Assembly (NCBI GenBank): GCA_002426795.1
Contig: DINQ01000010.1
Location: 1-64,000, forward strand
Reading direction: 5' to 3'
DNA length: 64,000 nt
Source: Bacteroidales bacterium UBA5536
GTDB taxonomy: Bacteria; Bacteroidota; Bacteroidia; Bacteroidales; F082
In this document: positions 34,348-42,463 of the stretch, one piece after another
Position numbering within the stretch: the first letter of the stretch is position 1
Layout of the letters: each line of letters starts with the position of its first letter
Made by a program: the position numbers and the translations under genes
The notes under the pieces: model-generated
What the model was told of the DNA's origin: nothing
The model's database searches: none
The model's input: only the letters and a program-made list of their open reading frames with translations

Positions 34348-37317
34348 TTATAAGGTGACTTTTACTCCAAAGGTGAATGTGCGTGTTTTGGGATACACAT
34401 TGTATTGGTCGAGACCAAATGAAAGCCCACTGAAGGAGATTTCAGGGTCGATGCCACTGTATTTAGTGATCGTCAACAAGTTGTTGGAGGTGAAATATAG
34501 ACGGATATTCTGGATGGGACCAACTTTTTTAAGATTGTATCCAATGCTTATGTTATCGAGTCGGATAAATGATCCGTCTTCCAAATAATAGCTGCTGAGT
34601 TTTGGGTTGTCGTTCAGGCCACGGGCCGCTTCATCCAATGCAGATTCCAATACGTTGATTTCTGGAAGCCAAATCGGGTTGCCAAAGATCAATTTTGTTG
34701 TATTGAAAACGTCAAATCCATATACAGCTCTCAGGTTGAAGCTCATGTCCCAGTTTTTGTAGAAAGTGAAATAGTTTGACCAGCCCAATTCAAATTTAGG
34801 CTGAGCGCTTCCGACCACTCTTCTTTCTGCGTCTTCGAGGTTACGTGTTACACCACCAGCAGCTGTATAGAACAGGAACTTGCCGTCCTGTGAAAGACCG
34901 GCATATTCTGGCATGTACCAGGTGCCAAGTGCTTTTCCGGGTTCAACAATTTGTGTCCAGTTGAGGTCACCAACCAAACCACGGCCGCTTAACCAACCGG
35001 TGCGCAATTCAGACCAGTTGAATTTGTCGTTCGAAAGCGATACAACATCTTGTTTGTAGGTTGAGAATACAAAGTTCGTTTTCCAGTCAAAGTTTTTCTT
35101 ACGTACGGGATAAACCTGAACTGATAATTCCACACCTGTTACTTTAAACTCACCCACATTGGCCCAGATACGGTCGACAGGATATGGAGGAACAGGAACA
35201 GAGTACTGTCCAAGCAAGTCGTATGTGCTTTTCTGGAAGAAATCCACAGATCCTGAAATTTTATCCTCAAATAAACCAAAATCTATACCAATATTTAATT
35301 CGGCATTTTCTTCCCATTTCAGGTCAGGATTGGCATTGTGGGCAAACTGAAATAAAATGGCTTCTTCACCTGTTTCAAAGTTAATGGTGTTTCCTGCTGA
35401 TTGATAATACTCGATGGCACGATAATTTTCGAATTCCTGGTTACCAGTAATACCGTAACCAACGCGCAACTGCAGGTTGTTTACAAAGTCAAGGCTGTTC
35501 ATGAAGTCTTCGCTGCTGATACGCCATGCAACTGACGCTGATGGAAACCAGCCCCACTTGTTGTTGTCTCCAAAACGTGAAGAGCCGTCACGCCGAATGG
35601 TTGCAGTGAGGAAGTACTTTGAGTTGTAGTTATAAATTCCACGACCAAAGAAAGAGATTAGTCTGTTTGTCGACTTGTAGGATGTGATATCGCCTGGATT
35701 AACCGTTTGCAGCATGCTCAGGTCATTCGACATGGAATAGTTGATGAAGGGTTTGGTGCCCTGAGCGGCAAAACCATCATTCAAATCTTCCTGGAAGGAG
35801 TAACCACCAACGAGGTTGACATTGTGCATGCCAAAAGATTTTACGTAGCGCAAGGTGGCTTCCAAAACTTTAGATTCGAAGTTTCCATAAGCGCGACGGC
35901 CATAACCAGCAGATGTTCCCAACCGAATAGTTGAAGGTTCAAAATAGAAGCTTTCGTAATCGTCGCGGGTATAACCAATGTTGATGCCAGCTGCCAGACC
36001 ACGGTATATATCCATATCGGCTTTAAAGAATCCAAAGAAACGTTTTGCTGAGCGCTCGTTCTGAATCTGATCAACAAGTGCTACCGGATTCCAATAATTG
36101 AACTGACGCTGTGTTTCGTAGAAATTTCCGTCAGCATCTCTAACCGGGTCGGTAGGATTGCGTTGAAATGCCTGATATAAGATGTCGTTTGGCCCATTGC
36201 CACTGTAACTAATATAGTCATTGTTCTCAAAAGTTCCTGAAACACCGGCTGAAATCGTGAGCTTATCATCGAAAGCTTTTTGGTCGATGTTGATACGTCC
36301 GATTGTTCTTTTTTTCTGACTACCAATAATTACACCCTGAAAATCCTGATTTGACAAAGAAGCTCTGTAGGATGAATGTTTGTCGCCACCAGTAATTGAT
36401 AAACTGTAATTCTGTGCCATTCCTGGGCGGTAAATCTCATCCTGCCAGTCAGTACTTGAGCCGCCATCCTGGAAATTTAATCCGTTATCGGCTACATATT
36501 GTCTGATTTGATCCGCATTCAGCAATTTCAATCTGTTGGCAACAACTTCTGTTGACAAATAACTGTCAAAATCAATTTGTGCCTCACGGACGCCTGTGCC
36601 GCTTGTTCCTCTTTTAGTGGTGATAATAATTACACCATTGGCACCACGAGAACCATAAATAGCGGCTGCGGAAGCGTCTTTCAGTACGTTCCATGATTCA
36701 ATGTCTTCGGGTGAAATAGTCGTAGGATCTACACCAGGAATACCATCAACAACATATAATGGACTTGTGCCAGTAGCCAATGATGATGCTCCACGAATTT
36801 TGATGTCAAATCCTGCATTGGGGTCACCACCTTTTTTGGTTACAGAAACACCGGCGATCTTACCCTGAATACCCTGAACAGGGTCGGTCAAAACACCAGA
36901 ATTCATTTCGTCGGCTTTGATGCTGGCAACAGCGCCCGTGCGGTCGCTTTTCTTCTGCACACCATAACCAATAACGACTGTCTCCTCCAAAATCACCGCA
37001 TCAACATCGAGGTCGAAGTTCACTTTGGTGTCTTGTCCGGCAACAACAGTTACCATTTTTGATGAAGGCAAAAAGCCTACAAAACTGGCTTCCACTTCCA
37101 CTTTACCGGCCGGAACATCGTTGATCACGAAGTTGCCATCGAAGTCGGTTGAGGTGCCAATCAGGGTGCCTTTCACCAAAACATTTGCTCCAGGCATGGT
37201 TTCTCCGGTCGATTTGTCTTTAATAACACCGGAAATCGAGCCTGTTTGTCCAAATACCGTGGCGCTGAATAGCAGTGCCAGCAGAAATGGAAAAATCTGC
37301 TTTGTATAATTGCTCAT
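34348..37317 (-). CDS. susC: SusC-like TonB-dependent transporter (right operon)
   Basis: A 989-residue transporter with a signal peptide ending FGQ, a carboxypeptidase-regulatory-like domain (about 27-105), a plug with IKIRGASSLATGTSPLYVVD and KDASAAAIYGSRGANGVIII, and a long barrel ending in KTRTFTFGVKVTL. It is the first gene of the right operon (susC-susD-susF). It is a distant paralogue of the left SusC, so the two systems may import different glucan lengths or linkages. Confidence 0.93.
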   Translation of the reverse strand: MSNYTKQIFPFLLALLFSATVFGQTGSISGVIKDKSTGETMPGANVLVKGTLIGTSTDFDGNFVINDVPAGKVEVEASFVGFLPSSKMVTVVAGQDTKVNFDLDVDAVILEETVVIGYGVQKKSDRTGAVASIKADEMNSGVLTDPVQGIQGKIAGVSVTKKGGDPNAGFDIKIRGASSLATGTSPLYVVDGIPGVDPTTISPEDIESWNVLKDASAAAIYGSRGANGVIIITTKRGTSGTGVREAQIDFDSYLSTEVVANRLKLLNADQIRQYVADNGLNFQDGGSSTDWQDEIYRPGMAQNYSLSITGGDKHSSYRASLSNQDFQGVIIGSQKKRTIGRINIDQKAFDDKLTISAGVSGTFENNDYISYSGNGPNDILYQAFQRNPTDPVRDADGNFYETQRQFNYWNPVALVDQIQNERSAKRFFGFFKADMDIYRGLAAGINIGYTRDDYESFYFEPSTIRLGTSAGYGRRAYGNFESKVLEATLRYVKSFGMHNVNLVGGYSFQEDLNDGFAAQGTKPFINYSMSNDLSMLQTVNPGDITSYKSTNRLISFFGRGIYNYNSKYFLTATIRRDGSSRFGDNNKWGWFPSASVAWRISSEDFMNSLDFVNNLQLRVGYGITGNQEFENYRAIEYYQSAGNTINFETGEEAILFQFAHNANPDLKWEENAELNIGIDFGLFEDKISGSVDFFQKSTYDLLGQYSVPVPPYPVDRIWANVGEFKVTGVELSVQVYPVRKKNFDWKTNFVFSTYKQDVVSLSNDKFNWSELRTGWLSGRGLVGDLNWTQIVEPGKALGTWYMPEYAGLSQDGKFLFYTAAGGVTRNLEDAERRVVGSAQPKFELGWSNYFTFYKNWDMSFNLRAVYGFDVFNTTKLIFGNPIWLPEINVLESALDEAARGLNDNPKLSSYYLEDGSFIRLDNISIGYNLKKVGPIQNIRLYFTSNNLLTITKYSGIDPEISFSGLSFGLDQYNVYPKTRTFTFGVKVTL

Positions 37318-37442
37318 AGGTTAGAAATTATTGTTTTAAACTTATTGATTATCAATTTCATAGTTCATTTAATTAGCAATATCAGAGTTTGATCGAGTGT
37401 ATATATGATGTATATATGAGTCAGTTGATGTTAAAACGCTAA

Positions 37443-37450
37443 CAAAGTTA
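37443..37450 (-). promoter_or_regulatory. -7 promoter element for right susC
   Basis: The minus strand reads TAACTTTG, matching TAnnTTTG, 126 bases before the start codon at 37317, implying a leader of roughly 120 bases. No clear TTG at standard spacing is seen. Confidence 0.45.
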
Positions 37451-37508
37451 CTAAAACATTAACTAAACTTCTACTAAAAAGTGCTTAAAATATAAATAAT
37501 GACTTTCG

Positions 37509-37518
37509 CAAACGTTTG
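37509..37518. promoter_or_regulatory. Candidate LacI-type operator
   Basis: CAAACGTTTG, preceded by G, is a perfect palindrome of the classic LacI/GalR type. It sits 12 bases upstream of the regulator's own -7 element and about 60 bases from the right susC -7 element, so it could control both. Confidence 0.65.
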
Positions 37519-37530
37519 AAAAAAAATACC

Positions 37531-37538
37531 TATATTTG
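37531..37538 (+). promoter_or_regulatory. -7 promoter element for LacI-family gene
   Basis: TATATTTG matches TAnnTTTG, 75 bases before the ATG at 37614. The operator-like palindrome covers the -33 region. Confidence 0.55.
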
Positions 37539-37613
37539 AAAATTGCAACGTCATCCATAATTCACAGTATATTTATAGTGTAAAGTTAACCAAATACTAT
37601 TATCATTCGCAAT

Positions 37614-38627
37614 ATGAAACGACAGATCACCATTAAAGATATTGCCAACAAGTTGGGCTTGTCAACTTCGACCGTTTCACGTGCCTTAAAAGATCATCCC
37701 GACATCAGTCCAAAGACCCGTACAGCTGTAAAAGAACTGGCAGGTTTGTTGGGCTATCGGCCTAATCGTATCGCATTGAATCTCAGGAATAATTCGACCC
37801 GTACCATCGGATTGATCATTCCTGAAATAGAGCATTATTTTTTCTCAGCCATCATCAACGGGATTGAAGAAGTTGCCTATAAAAATGACTATAGTGTTAT
37901 GGTCTTTCAGTCGAATGAATCCTATAAACGCGAGGTGATCAATACACAGGCCGTTTTAACAAACCGGGTTGATGGTGTTTTGGTTTCGTTTTCGAAAGAA
38001 ACAAAAGACTTTTCGCATTTTCAAAAGCTGATCGACAACGAGATTCCTGTTGTGTTTTTTGATCGGGTGATTGATGAACTGCCTGCTGACCAGGTGGTTG
38101 CCGATGATTATCAGGGAGCTTTTCTGGCAGTAAATCATTTAATCGAAAAAGGTTGTCCACGTGTTGCGCATTTTGCTGCACCACAGCATCTTGCTATTGG
38201 AAAGAGCAGACTGTCGGGCTATCATGATGCCTTGCTGAAACACAATATTCCATTTGATCAAAGTTTGGTTGTGTTGGCCGACACCTTTGAGACGGCCCGC
38301 AAGGCAGCCCACGAAATATTGAGAAAACCCAATCATCCTACAGGGTTTTTTGCCGTGAACGATATGTCGGCCATCGCCATTATTAAGGAAGCGCGCTTGC
38401 TCGGACTCCGTGTTCCGGAAGATATTCGTGTGGTCGGTTTTGAAAACAGCAAATCGGCGGCTATTTGCGAACCGGAATTGACAACAGTAGACCAGTTTGG
38501 GTTTGAGCTCGGTCGCGAAGCATGCCTTATGCTGCTCAAGCGGCTAAAAAATGATGCTGACGACGAGCCTTTCAAACCGGTCAGAAAAGTCATCAAGACC
38601 AGACTGGTCGTGAGAAGCTCGACCTAG
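37614..38627 (+). CDS. LacI-family transcriptional regulator of the Sus locus
   Basis: A 337-residue LacI/GalR regulator. The N-terminal helix-turn-helix (TIKDIANKLGLSTSTVSRAL, about 6-25) and hinge (YRPNRIALNL, about 49-58) are followed by a periplasmic-binding-protein-like sensing domain (about 62-335). It is divergent from the right susC operon. A perfect LacI-type palindrome lies upstream, and a related one lies by the left susC and GH13 genes. It probably senses a maltose-type sugar; the effector is not visible in the sequence. Confidence 0.92.
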   Translation: MKRQITIKDIANKLGLSTSTVSRALKDHPDISPKTRTAVKELAGLLGYRPNRIALNLRNNSTRTIGLIIPEIEHYFFSAIINGIEEVAYKNDYSVMVFQSNESYKREVINTQAVLTNRVDGVLVSFSKETKDFSHFQKLIDNEIPVVFFDRVIDELPADQVVADDYQGAFLAVNHLIEKGCPRVAHFAAPQHLAIGKSRLSGYHDALLKHNIPFDQSLVVLADTFETARKAAHEILRKPNHPTGFFAVNDMSAIAIIKEARLLGLRVPEDIRVVGFENSKSAAICEPELTTVDQFGFELGREACLMLLKRLKNDADDEPFKPVRKVIKTRLVVRSST

Positions 38628-38653
38628 CCTTTTTCATTGATGGTAAACAGAAA

Positions 38654-39052
38654 TTAAGGTTTTTGATCTAACTCCTCTGGTGACCAGAAATGATCGCTGA
38701 AGCTAATAATTTGGTCATTTTCAACCTGAATACCTTCCTGCTCAAGCAGTTTCTGCATGAGATCCGGATGCCCAAAATGGGCCTTACCGGTAAGCATGCC
38801 ATTGCGGTTGACAACCCTGTGTGCAGGGATGTCTAATCCAGACTTATGCGATTGGTTCATGGCCCAGCCAACCATACGTGACGAACCTCTGGCTCCCAGA
38901 TATTCTGCGATTGCACCATAGCTGGTTACACGTCCATATGGAATCTCACGCACAACTGCGAATACCTTTTCGAAAAAACTATCTTGTGATTGGGTTGATG
39001 CCAAACTGAATATATTTAATGCTGATTCCCTGTCCGAGCCACATTTGCTCAT
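38654..39052 (-). CDS. Alkyltransferase-like (ATL) DNA-binding protein
   Basis: A 132-residue protein of the MGMT C-terminal family. The active-site PCHR motif of methyltransferases is PAHR here, with A77 replacing the acceptor cysteine, so it should bind O6-alkylguanine and flag it for nucleotide excision repair rather than repair it. The arginine-finger region YLGARGSSRMVGWAM is intact. The ATG at 39052 makes a 74-base overlap with trmB; a TTG at 39004 would reduce this and give a more usual N-terminus, so the start is uncertain. Confidence 0.82.
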   Translation of the reverse strand: MSKCGSDRESALNIFSLASTQSQDSFFEKVFAVVREIPYGRVTSYGAIAEYLGARGSSRMVGWAMNQSHKSGLDIPAHRVVNRNGMLTGKAHFGHPDLMQKLLEQEGIQVENDQIISFSDHFWSPEELDQKP

Positions 39053-39662
39053 AAAAAGTTCGAAAGTTTTTCACTTCCATATCTTCTGCTGTGGCGTATA
39101 AATCGTTGGTATGGAAATGCAATGGAAGCTTTTCTTCTTCAATGACTTCCATGGTATAATCATAAAGTAGTTGGCTGTCTGTCTTTAAGTGTACAATGCC
39201 ATCTGCCTTCATGAATTTTCGGTAATAATTCAAAAAAACTGGTGAAGTCAGTCTTTTTCTGATTCTTGAGCTTTGTGGTTGTGGATCTGGAAAAGTGATC
39301 CAGATTTCTGAAACCTCGTCCGGTTCGAAGAAATGGTTGATCAACTCAATGCGGGTTCTGACAAATGCTACGTTTTTAAGCCCAAGCTGTTGAGATTCCT
39401 TCAGGCCTTTCCACATGCGTGCTCCTTTGATGTCGAAGCCTATGTGGTTGGTCCCAACCCTGGCTTTTGCCAGCCCGACAGTATATTCGCCTTTGCCACA
39501 GCCGAGCTCGAGCACTATTGGATTGTCGTTGTTAAAAAAACGATCATTCCATTGTCCTTTTAATGGAAAACCATTTGCCTGAAGTTCCTGGAAATTGTAC
39601 TGGAAAAGATGATCGAAAGTTTGGTTTTCGGCAAACCGCTTTAGCTTATTTTTTTTACCCAC
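38979..39662 (-). CDS. trmB: tRNA (guanine-46-N7)-methyltransferase
   Basis: A 227-residue SAM-dependent enzyme that makes m7G46 in tRNA. I choose the GTG at 39662 (V-GKKNKLKRFAENQT) because this is the normal TrmB N-terminus. The ATG at 39728 would overlap the upstream gene by 50 bases and add a non-homologous tail. Motifs seen: VLELGCGKGEY (SAM binding), FDIKGARMW, and ITFPDPQPQSSRIRKRL with the catalytic/tRNA-binding residues. It is followed by the overlapping ATL gene. Confidence 0.9.
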   Translation of the reverse strand: MGKKNKLKRFAENQTFDHLFQYNFQELQANGFPLKGQWNDRFFNNDNPIVLELGCGKGEYTVGLAKARVGTNHIGFDIKGARMWKGLKESQQLGLKNVAFVRTRIELINHFFEPDEVSEIWITFPDPQPQSSRIRKRLTSPVFLNYYRKFMKADGIVHLKTDSQLLYDYTMEVIEEEKLPLHFHTNDLYATAEDMEVKNFRTFYEQMWLGQGISIKYIQFGINPITR

Positions 39663-39678
39663 CCTAAACAAAAATTTT

Positions 39679-40992
39679 TCACATACTAAATAGCCATGCG
39701 CCGCTGTTTTCTTCTTGTTTGATGGCATCTAACCTTCTGAGAGCGGTTGATCGGTCAGCAAAAGCTTCAAAAGCAATACGCCAAAGACCTGAATTTGTCT
39801 GGCCGGCATACATGGCATTAAATCCTTTTTGGCGAAGCTGGTTGACGAGCTTGTCAGCATTGCCTTTGTCGCGGAAAGCACCTGCAATAATGAAGTAATG
39901 ATATTCCTGTTGTGGCAAGTTTTGGCTTACCGACGCAGATGATGAAACTTCCACAGTTGAATGGTATGATTCAGGCGCTGTATCAATCATGCTTTCCTCG
40001 GTAATAGGTTCTGAATCATGAGTGGAAATTTGATCAGATTCTTTAACTGGTTGTTCAATGCTATTTTCATTGGTATAATCGTCTTCCAATTGTGCCTCGG
40101 TGGGATTCACGATGATGGGTTCGGCATAACTTTCTGATAATGAAAGATTATCTTCGGCCTTTATGGGTTGCGGGATCACGCTTGCTGTGGCAACTTCCGG
40201 GCTTATATTTGTTTCGGTGTTGATAATACGGTCAACAGGAATTTTATCGAGGTGATGCGCCACATATTCGTTTGGACTGGCATAAAACAAAGGAATCCAG
40301 CCGGCATAAGCATCATAGTACCTGTCAAAAGTGGGCTTGTTCATATAGCCCCAGCCGATGAGCAATAGCAGCACAAGGATGCCAATAAAAGCAAGTTGTT
40401 TCTTGTAGCGGTTTGGTCGGGCAGATGCTTTGACAACTGTTTTTTTTGTGTCAATTTTTTTGAAACCAGCTGTTCTTGAATTTACAGCTTTTGGCTCTGT
40501 GTTTGTGATGGGCCGCTGTTTTTCTTCGCGCTGTTGCTGAATGGTTTTCTCGAGTCGTTCCTGAAATCCTTCGCGTTTGATGGCGGGAGAAACAAAACCG
40601 GAAAGCCCAAACGAAGAACCTAAATAATTCTGGTTTTCGTCGGCCTGAAAAATGATTTGCCTATGCTCGTCGTATTGGATAAACCCAATATTTCTAAAAG
40701 TAATTCTTCTTCCATTTCCCAGTTCTTCAAGACATTTCAATACAAAACGATCCAGCTTTTGTTTGGCATCGCCATATGACAATTGTTCTTGTTGTGCGAT
40801 GAAATTCAATAACATACCATCGTTTGCACGCAAATGCGGATTAAAAACAATCTCCTTGTATGGAGGTTTAAACTGGTGTTTCACCGGATGAACACTGGCC
40901 GGATGCTCTTTGCTGATAAATCCTCCCAAACCAGGAATGACAATGCATTCGTGCTCAAAAAGTAAATCAGCAATGTAGTAGGCAATTTTCAT
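39679..40992 (-). CDS. HU-CCDC81-like and SPOR domain membrane protein
   Basis: A protein of 437 residues from the ATG at 40992 (MKIAYYIADLLFEHE), the usual start of this Bacteroidota family. A longer frame from 41067 would overlap the kdsB stop (ATGA). It has two N-terminal HU-like CCDC81 domains (about 1-125), a single transmembrane helix (about 205-225), an acidic low-complexity linker, and a C-terminal SPOR domain (about 365-437) that binds denuded peptidoglycan. The pairing suggests a link between nucleoid and division site, but this has not been shown. Confidence 0.8.
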   Translation of the reverse strand: MKIAYYIADLLFEHECIVIPGLGGFISKEHPASVHPVKHQFKPPYKEIVFNPHLRANDGMLLNFIAQQEQLSYGDAKQKLDRFVLKCLEELGNGRRITFRNIGFIQYDEHRQIIFQADENQNYLGSSFGLSGFVSPAIKREGFQERLEKTIQQQREEKQRPITNTEPKAVNSRTAGFKKIDTKKTVVKASARPNRYKKQLAFIGILVLLLLIGWGYMNKPTFDRYYDAYAGWIPLFYASPNEYVAHHLDKIPVDRIINTETNISPEVATASVIPQPIKAEDNLSLSESYAEPIIVNPTEAQLEDDYTNENSIEQPVKESDQISTHDSEPITEESMIDTAPESYHSTVEVSSSASVSQNLPQQEYHYFIIAGAFRDKGNADKLVNQLRQKGFNAMYAGQTNSGLWRIAFEAFADRSTALRRLDAIKQEENSGAWLFSM

Positions 40993-41063
40993 GTTCAGAT
41001 GCGCTTCAAAAAATCGAATTTGATCAAAATAGTCTGCTAAGATACGACGCCATGCCCGTATTT

Positions 41064-41801
41064 TCAAATATTGTTCAAAAGTTTTTGGAGGTCTTCAGGC
41101 GTATCAACAGCCTGGCTCTGGGTTTCTGTAAATCCAACCTTGATGCGAATGCCATTTTGCAACCACCTGAGCTGTTCAAGCGACTCCGCTTTTTCGAGCG
41201 ATGTCATAGGCAATTGCGTGATTTTTCCTAGTATTTCACTCTTAAAGGCATAGATTCCTAGATGCTTGTAAAAGCTTTGATGGGCAAGCCATTCGTCAGC
41301 ATTCACATTCCGCATATAGGGAATCGGGTGGCGGCTGAAATAGAGTGCGCGATTTTGGTCATCGACCACCACTTTTACAACATTTGGGTTAAACAAGGTT
41401 TCTTTGTCAGCGATGCGCAAGGCTAAAGTTCCAATTTCAGCTTTTTCTTCCTGAATCAAGCGGATGAGCTGATCAATCTGTGAAGGATCAATAAAAGGCT
41501 CGTCGCCCTGCACATTAACCACCATGTCAAAAAGTCCTCCGGTTTTTTGCAGTGCTTCAAAGCAACGGTCTGTACCACTTGGATGTGATGGCAAGGTCAT
41601 TACCCAACGCCCATTAAATGTATCCACTTCATTGGCAATGCGTTGATCGTCTGTTGCTACCACAACCTCATCTACTAAACTTGCTTGCAGCACCTGTTCA
41701 TAAACCCTTCTGATCATGCTTTTGCCATGGATATTGGCCAAAGGTTTACCTGGAAAACGCGTGGATGCGTAACGCGCTGGGATTATCGCCAAACATTTCA
41801 T
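41064..41801 (-). CDS. kdsB: CMP-KDO synthetase
   Basis: A 245-residue 3-deoxy-manno-octulosonate cytidylyltransferase, which activates KDO with CTP for lipid A/LPS core synthesis in the cytoplasm. Motifs include IPARYASTRFPGKPL (nucleotide binding), VVVATDD, VVNVQGDEPFI and SRHPIPYMR. Its length is normal for the family. It lies between a deoxynucleoside kinase gene (12 bases upstream) and the HU/SPOR gene. Confidence 0.95.
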   Translation of the reverse strand: MKCLAIIPARYASTRFPGKPLANIHGKSMIRRVYEQVLQASLVDEVVVATDDQRIANEVDTFNGRWVMTLPSHPSGTDRCFEALQKTGGLFDMVVNVQGDEPFIDPSQIDQLIRLIQEEKAEIGTLALRIADKETLFNPNVVKVVVDDQNRALYFSRHPIPYMRNVNADEWLAHQSFYKHLGIYAFKSEILGKITQLPMTSLEKAESLEQLRWLQNGIRIKVGFTETQSQAVDTPEDLQKLLNNI

Positions 41802-41813
41802 TAATCGCTCAGC

Positions 41814-42425
41814 TTAAAATAAACCGTGTAGTTCGGCATTTATTTTTTCGATCACCAAACTTAAATCATCCGGTTTTTCCAAATCCACATCATCCACTTC
41901 GATGATGAGTAGTTTGCCAATGGTATATTTTGATATCCAGGCTTCGTATCGCTCGTTCAGGTGCTTGAGGTAATCGAGCCGGATCGATTTTTCGTAATCA
42001 CGGTTGCGTTTCTGGATTTGATTTACGAGCGTTGGAACGGTAGAGCGCAGGTAAATAAGTAGATCGGGTGGCTGAATAAACTGGCTCATCAGTTCGAAGA
42101 GAGAGCTGTAGTTTTCGAAATCGCGTGTCGACATCAAATTCATCGAATGCAGGTTCGGTGCGAAAATATAAGCATCTTCATAGATGGTTCTGTCCTGAAC
42201 AATGGTTTTACCGCTCTGCCTGATCTCGATTACCTGCCTGAAACGACTGTTAAGAAAATATACCTGAAGATTAAATGACCAACGTTGCATATCTTCATAG
42301 AAACTATGCAGATAAGGATTGTTTTCTACATCTTCAAAATGCGGTGTCCAGCCGAAATGTTTTGACAGTAAACGTGTGAGCGTTGTTTTTCCTGATCCGA
42401 TATTTCCTGCGATAGCGATATGCAT
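41814..42425 (-). CDS. Deoxynucleoside kinase
   Basis: A 203-residue salvage kinase of the dCK/dGK-type family. It has the P-loop GNIGSGKTT (7-15), the substrate-binding segment around FEDVENNPY, the catalytic-type DRTIYED (about 77-83), and a C-terminal LID with IQKRNRDYEKSI. It phosphorylates deoxynucleosides with ATP; which base is preferred cannot be read from the sequence. Confidence 0.88.
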   Translation of the reverse strand: MHIAIAGNIGSGKTTLTRLLSKHFGWTPHFEDVENNPYLHSFYEDMQRWSFNLQVYFLNSRFRQVIEIRQSGKTIVQDRTIYEDAYIFAPNLHSMNLMSTRDFENYSSLFELMSQFIQPPDLLIYLRSTVPTLVNQIQKRNRDYEKSIRLDYLKHLNERYEAWISKYTIGKLLIIEVDDVDLEKPDDLSLVIEKINAELHGLF

Positions 42426-42463
42426 GGTCTTGGTTTTTTTAAAGGGGCTAAATTAGAAAGATT

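Larger units (their letters stand above)
37318..37613. other. Divergent promoter region, susC / LacI
   Basis: No gene. It holds, from left to right, GTATATATGA repeated at an 11-base period (37399-37419), the susC -7 element (37443-37450, minus strand), the LacI-type palindrome (37509-37518) and the -7 element of the regulator gene (37531-37538). Confidence 0.6.

Noticed and set aside
38979..39728. Longer trmB starting at the ATG at 39728
   Set aside because: It would overlap the upstream gene by 50 bases and add residues not seen in the TrmB family; the GTG at 39662 gives the usual start.
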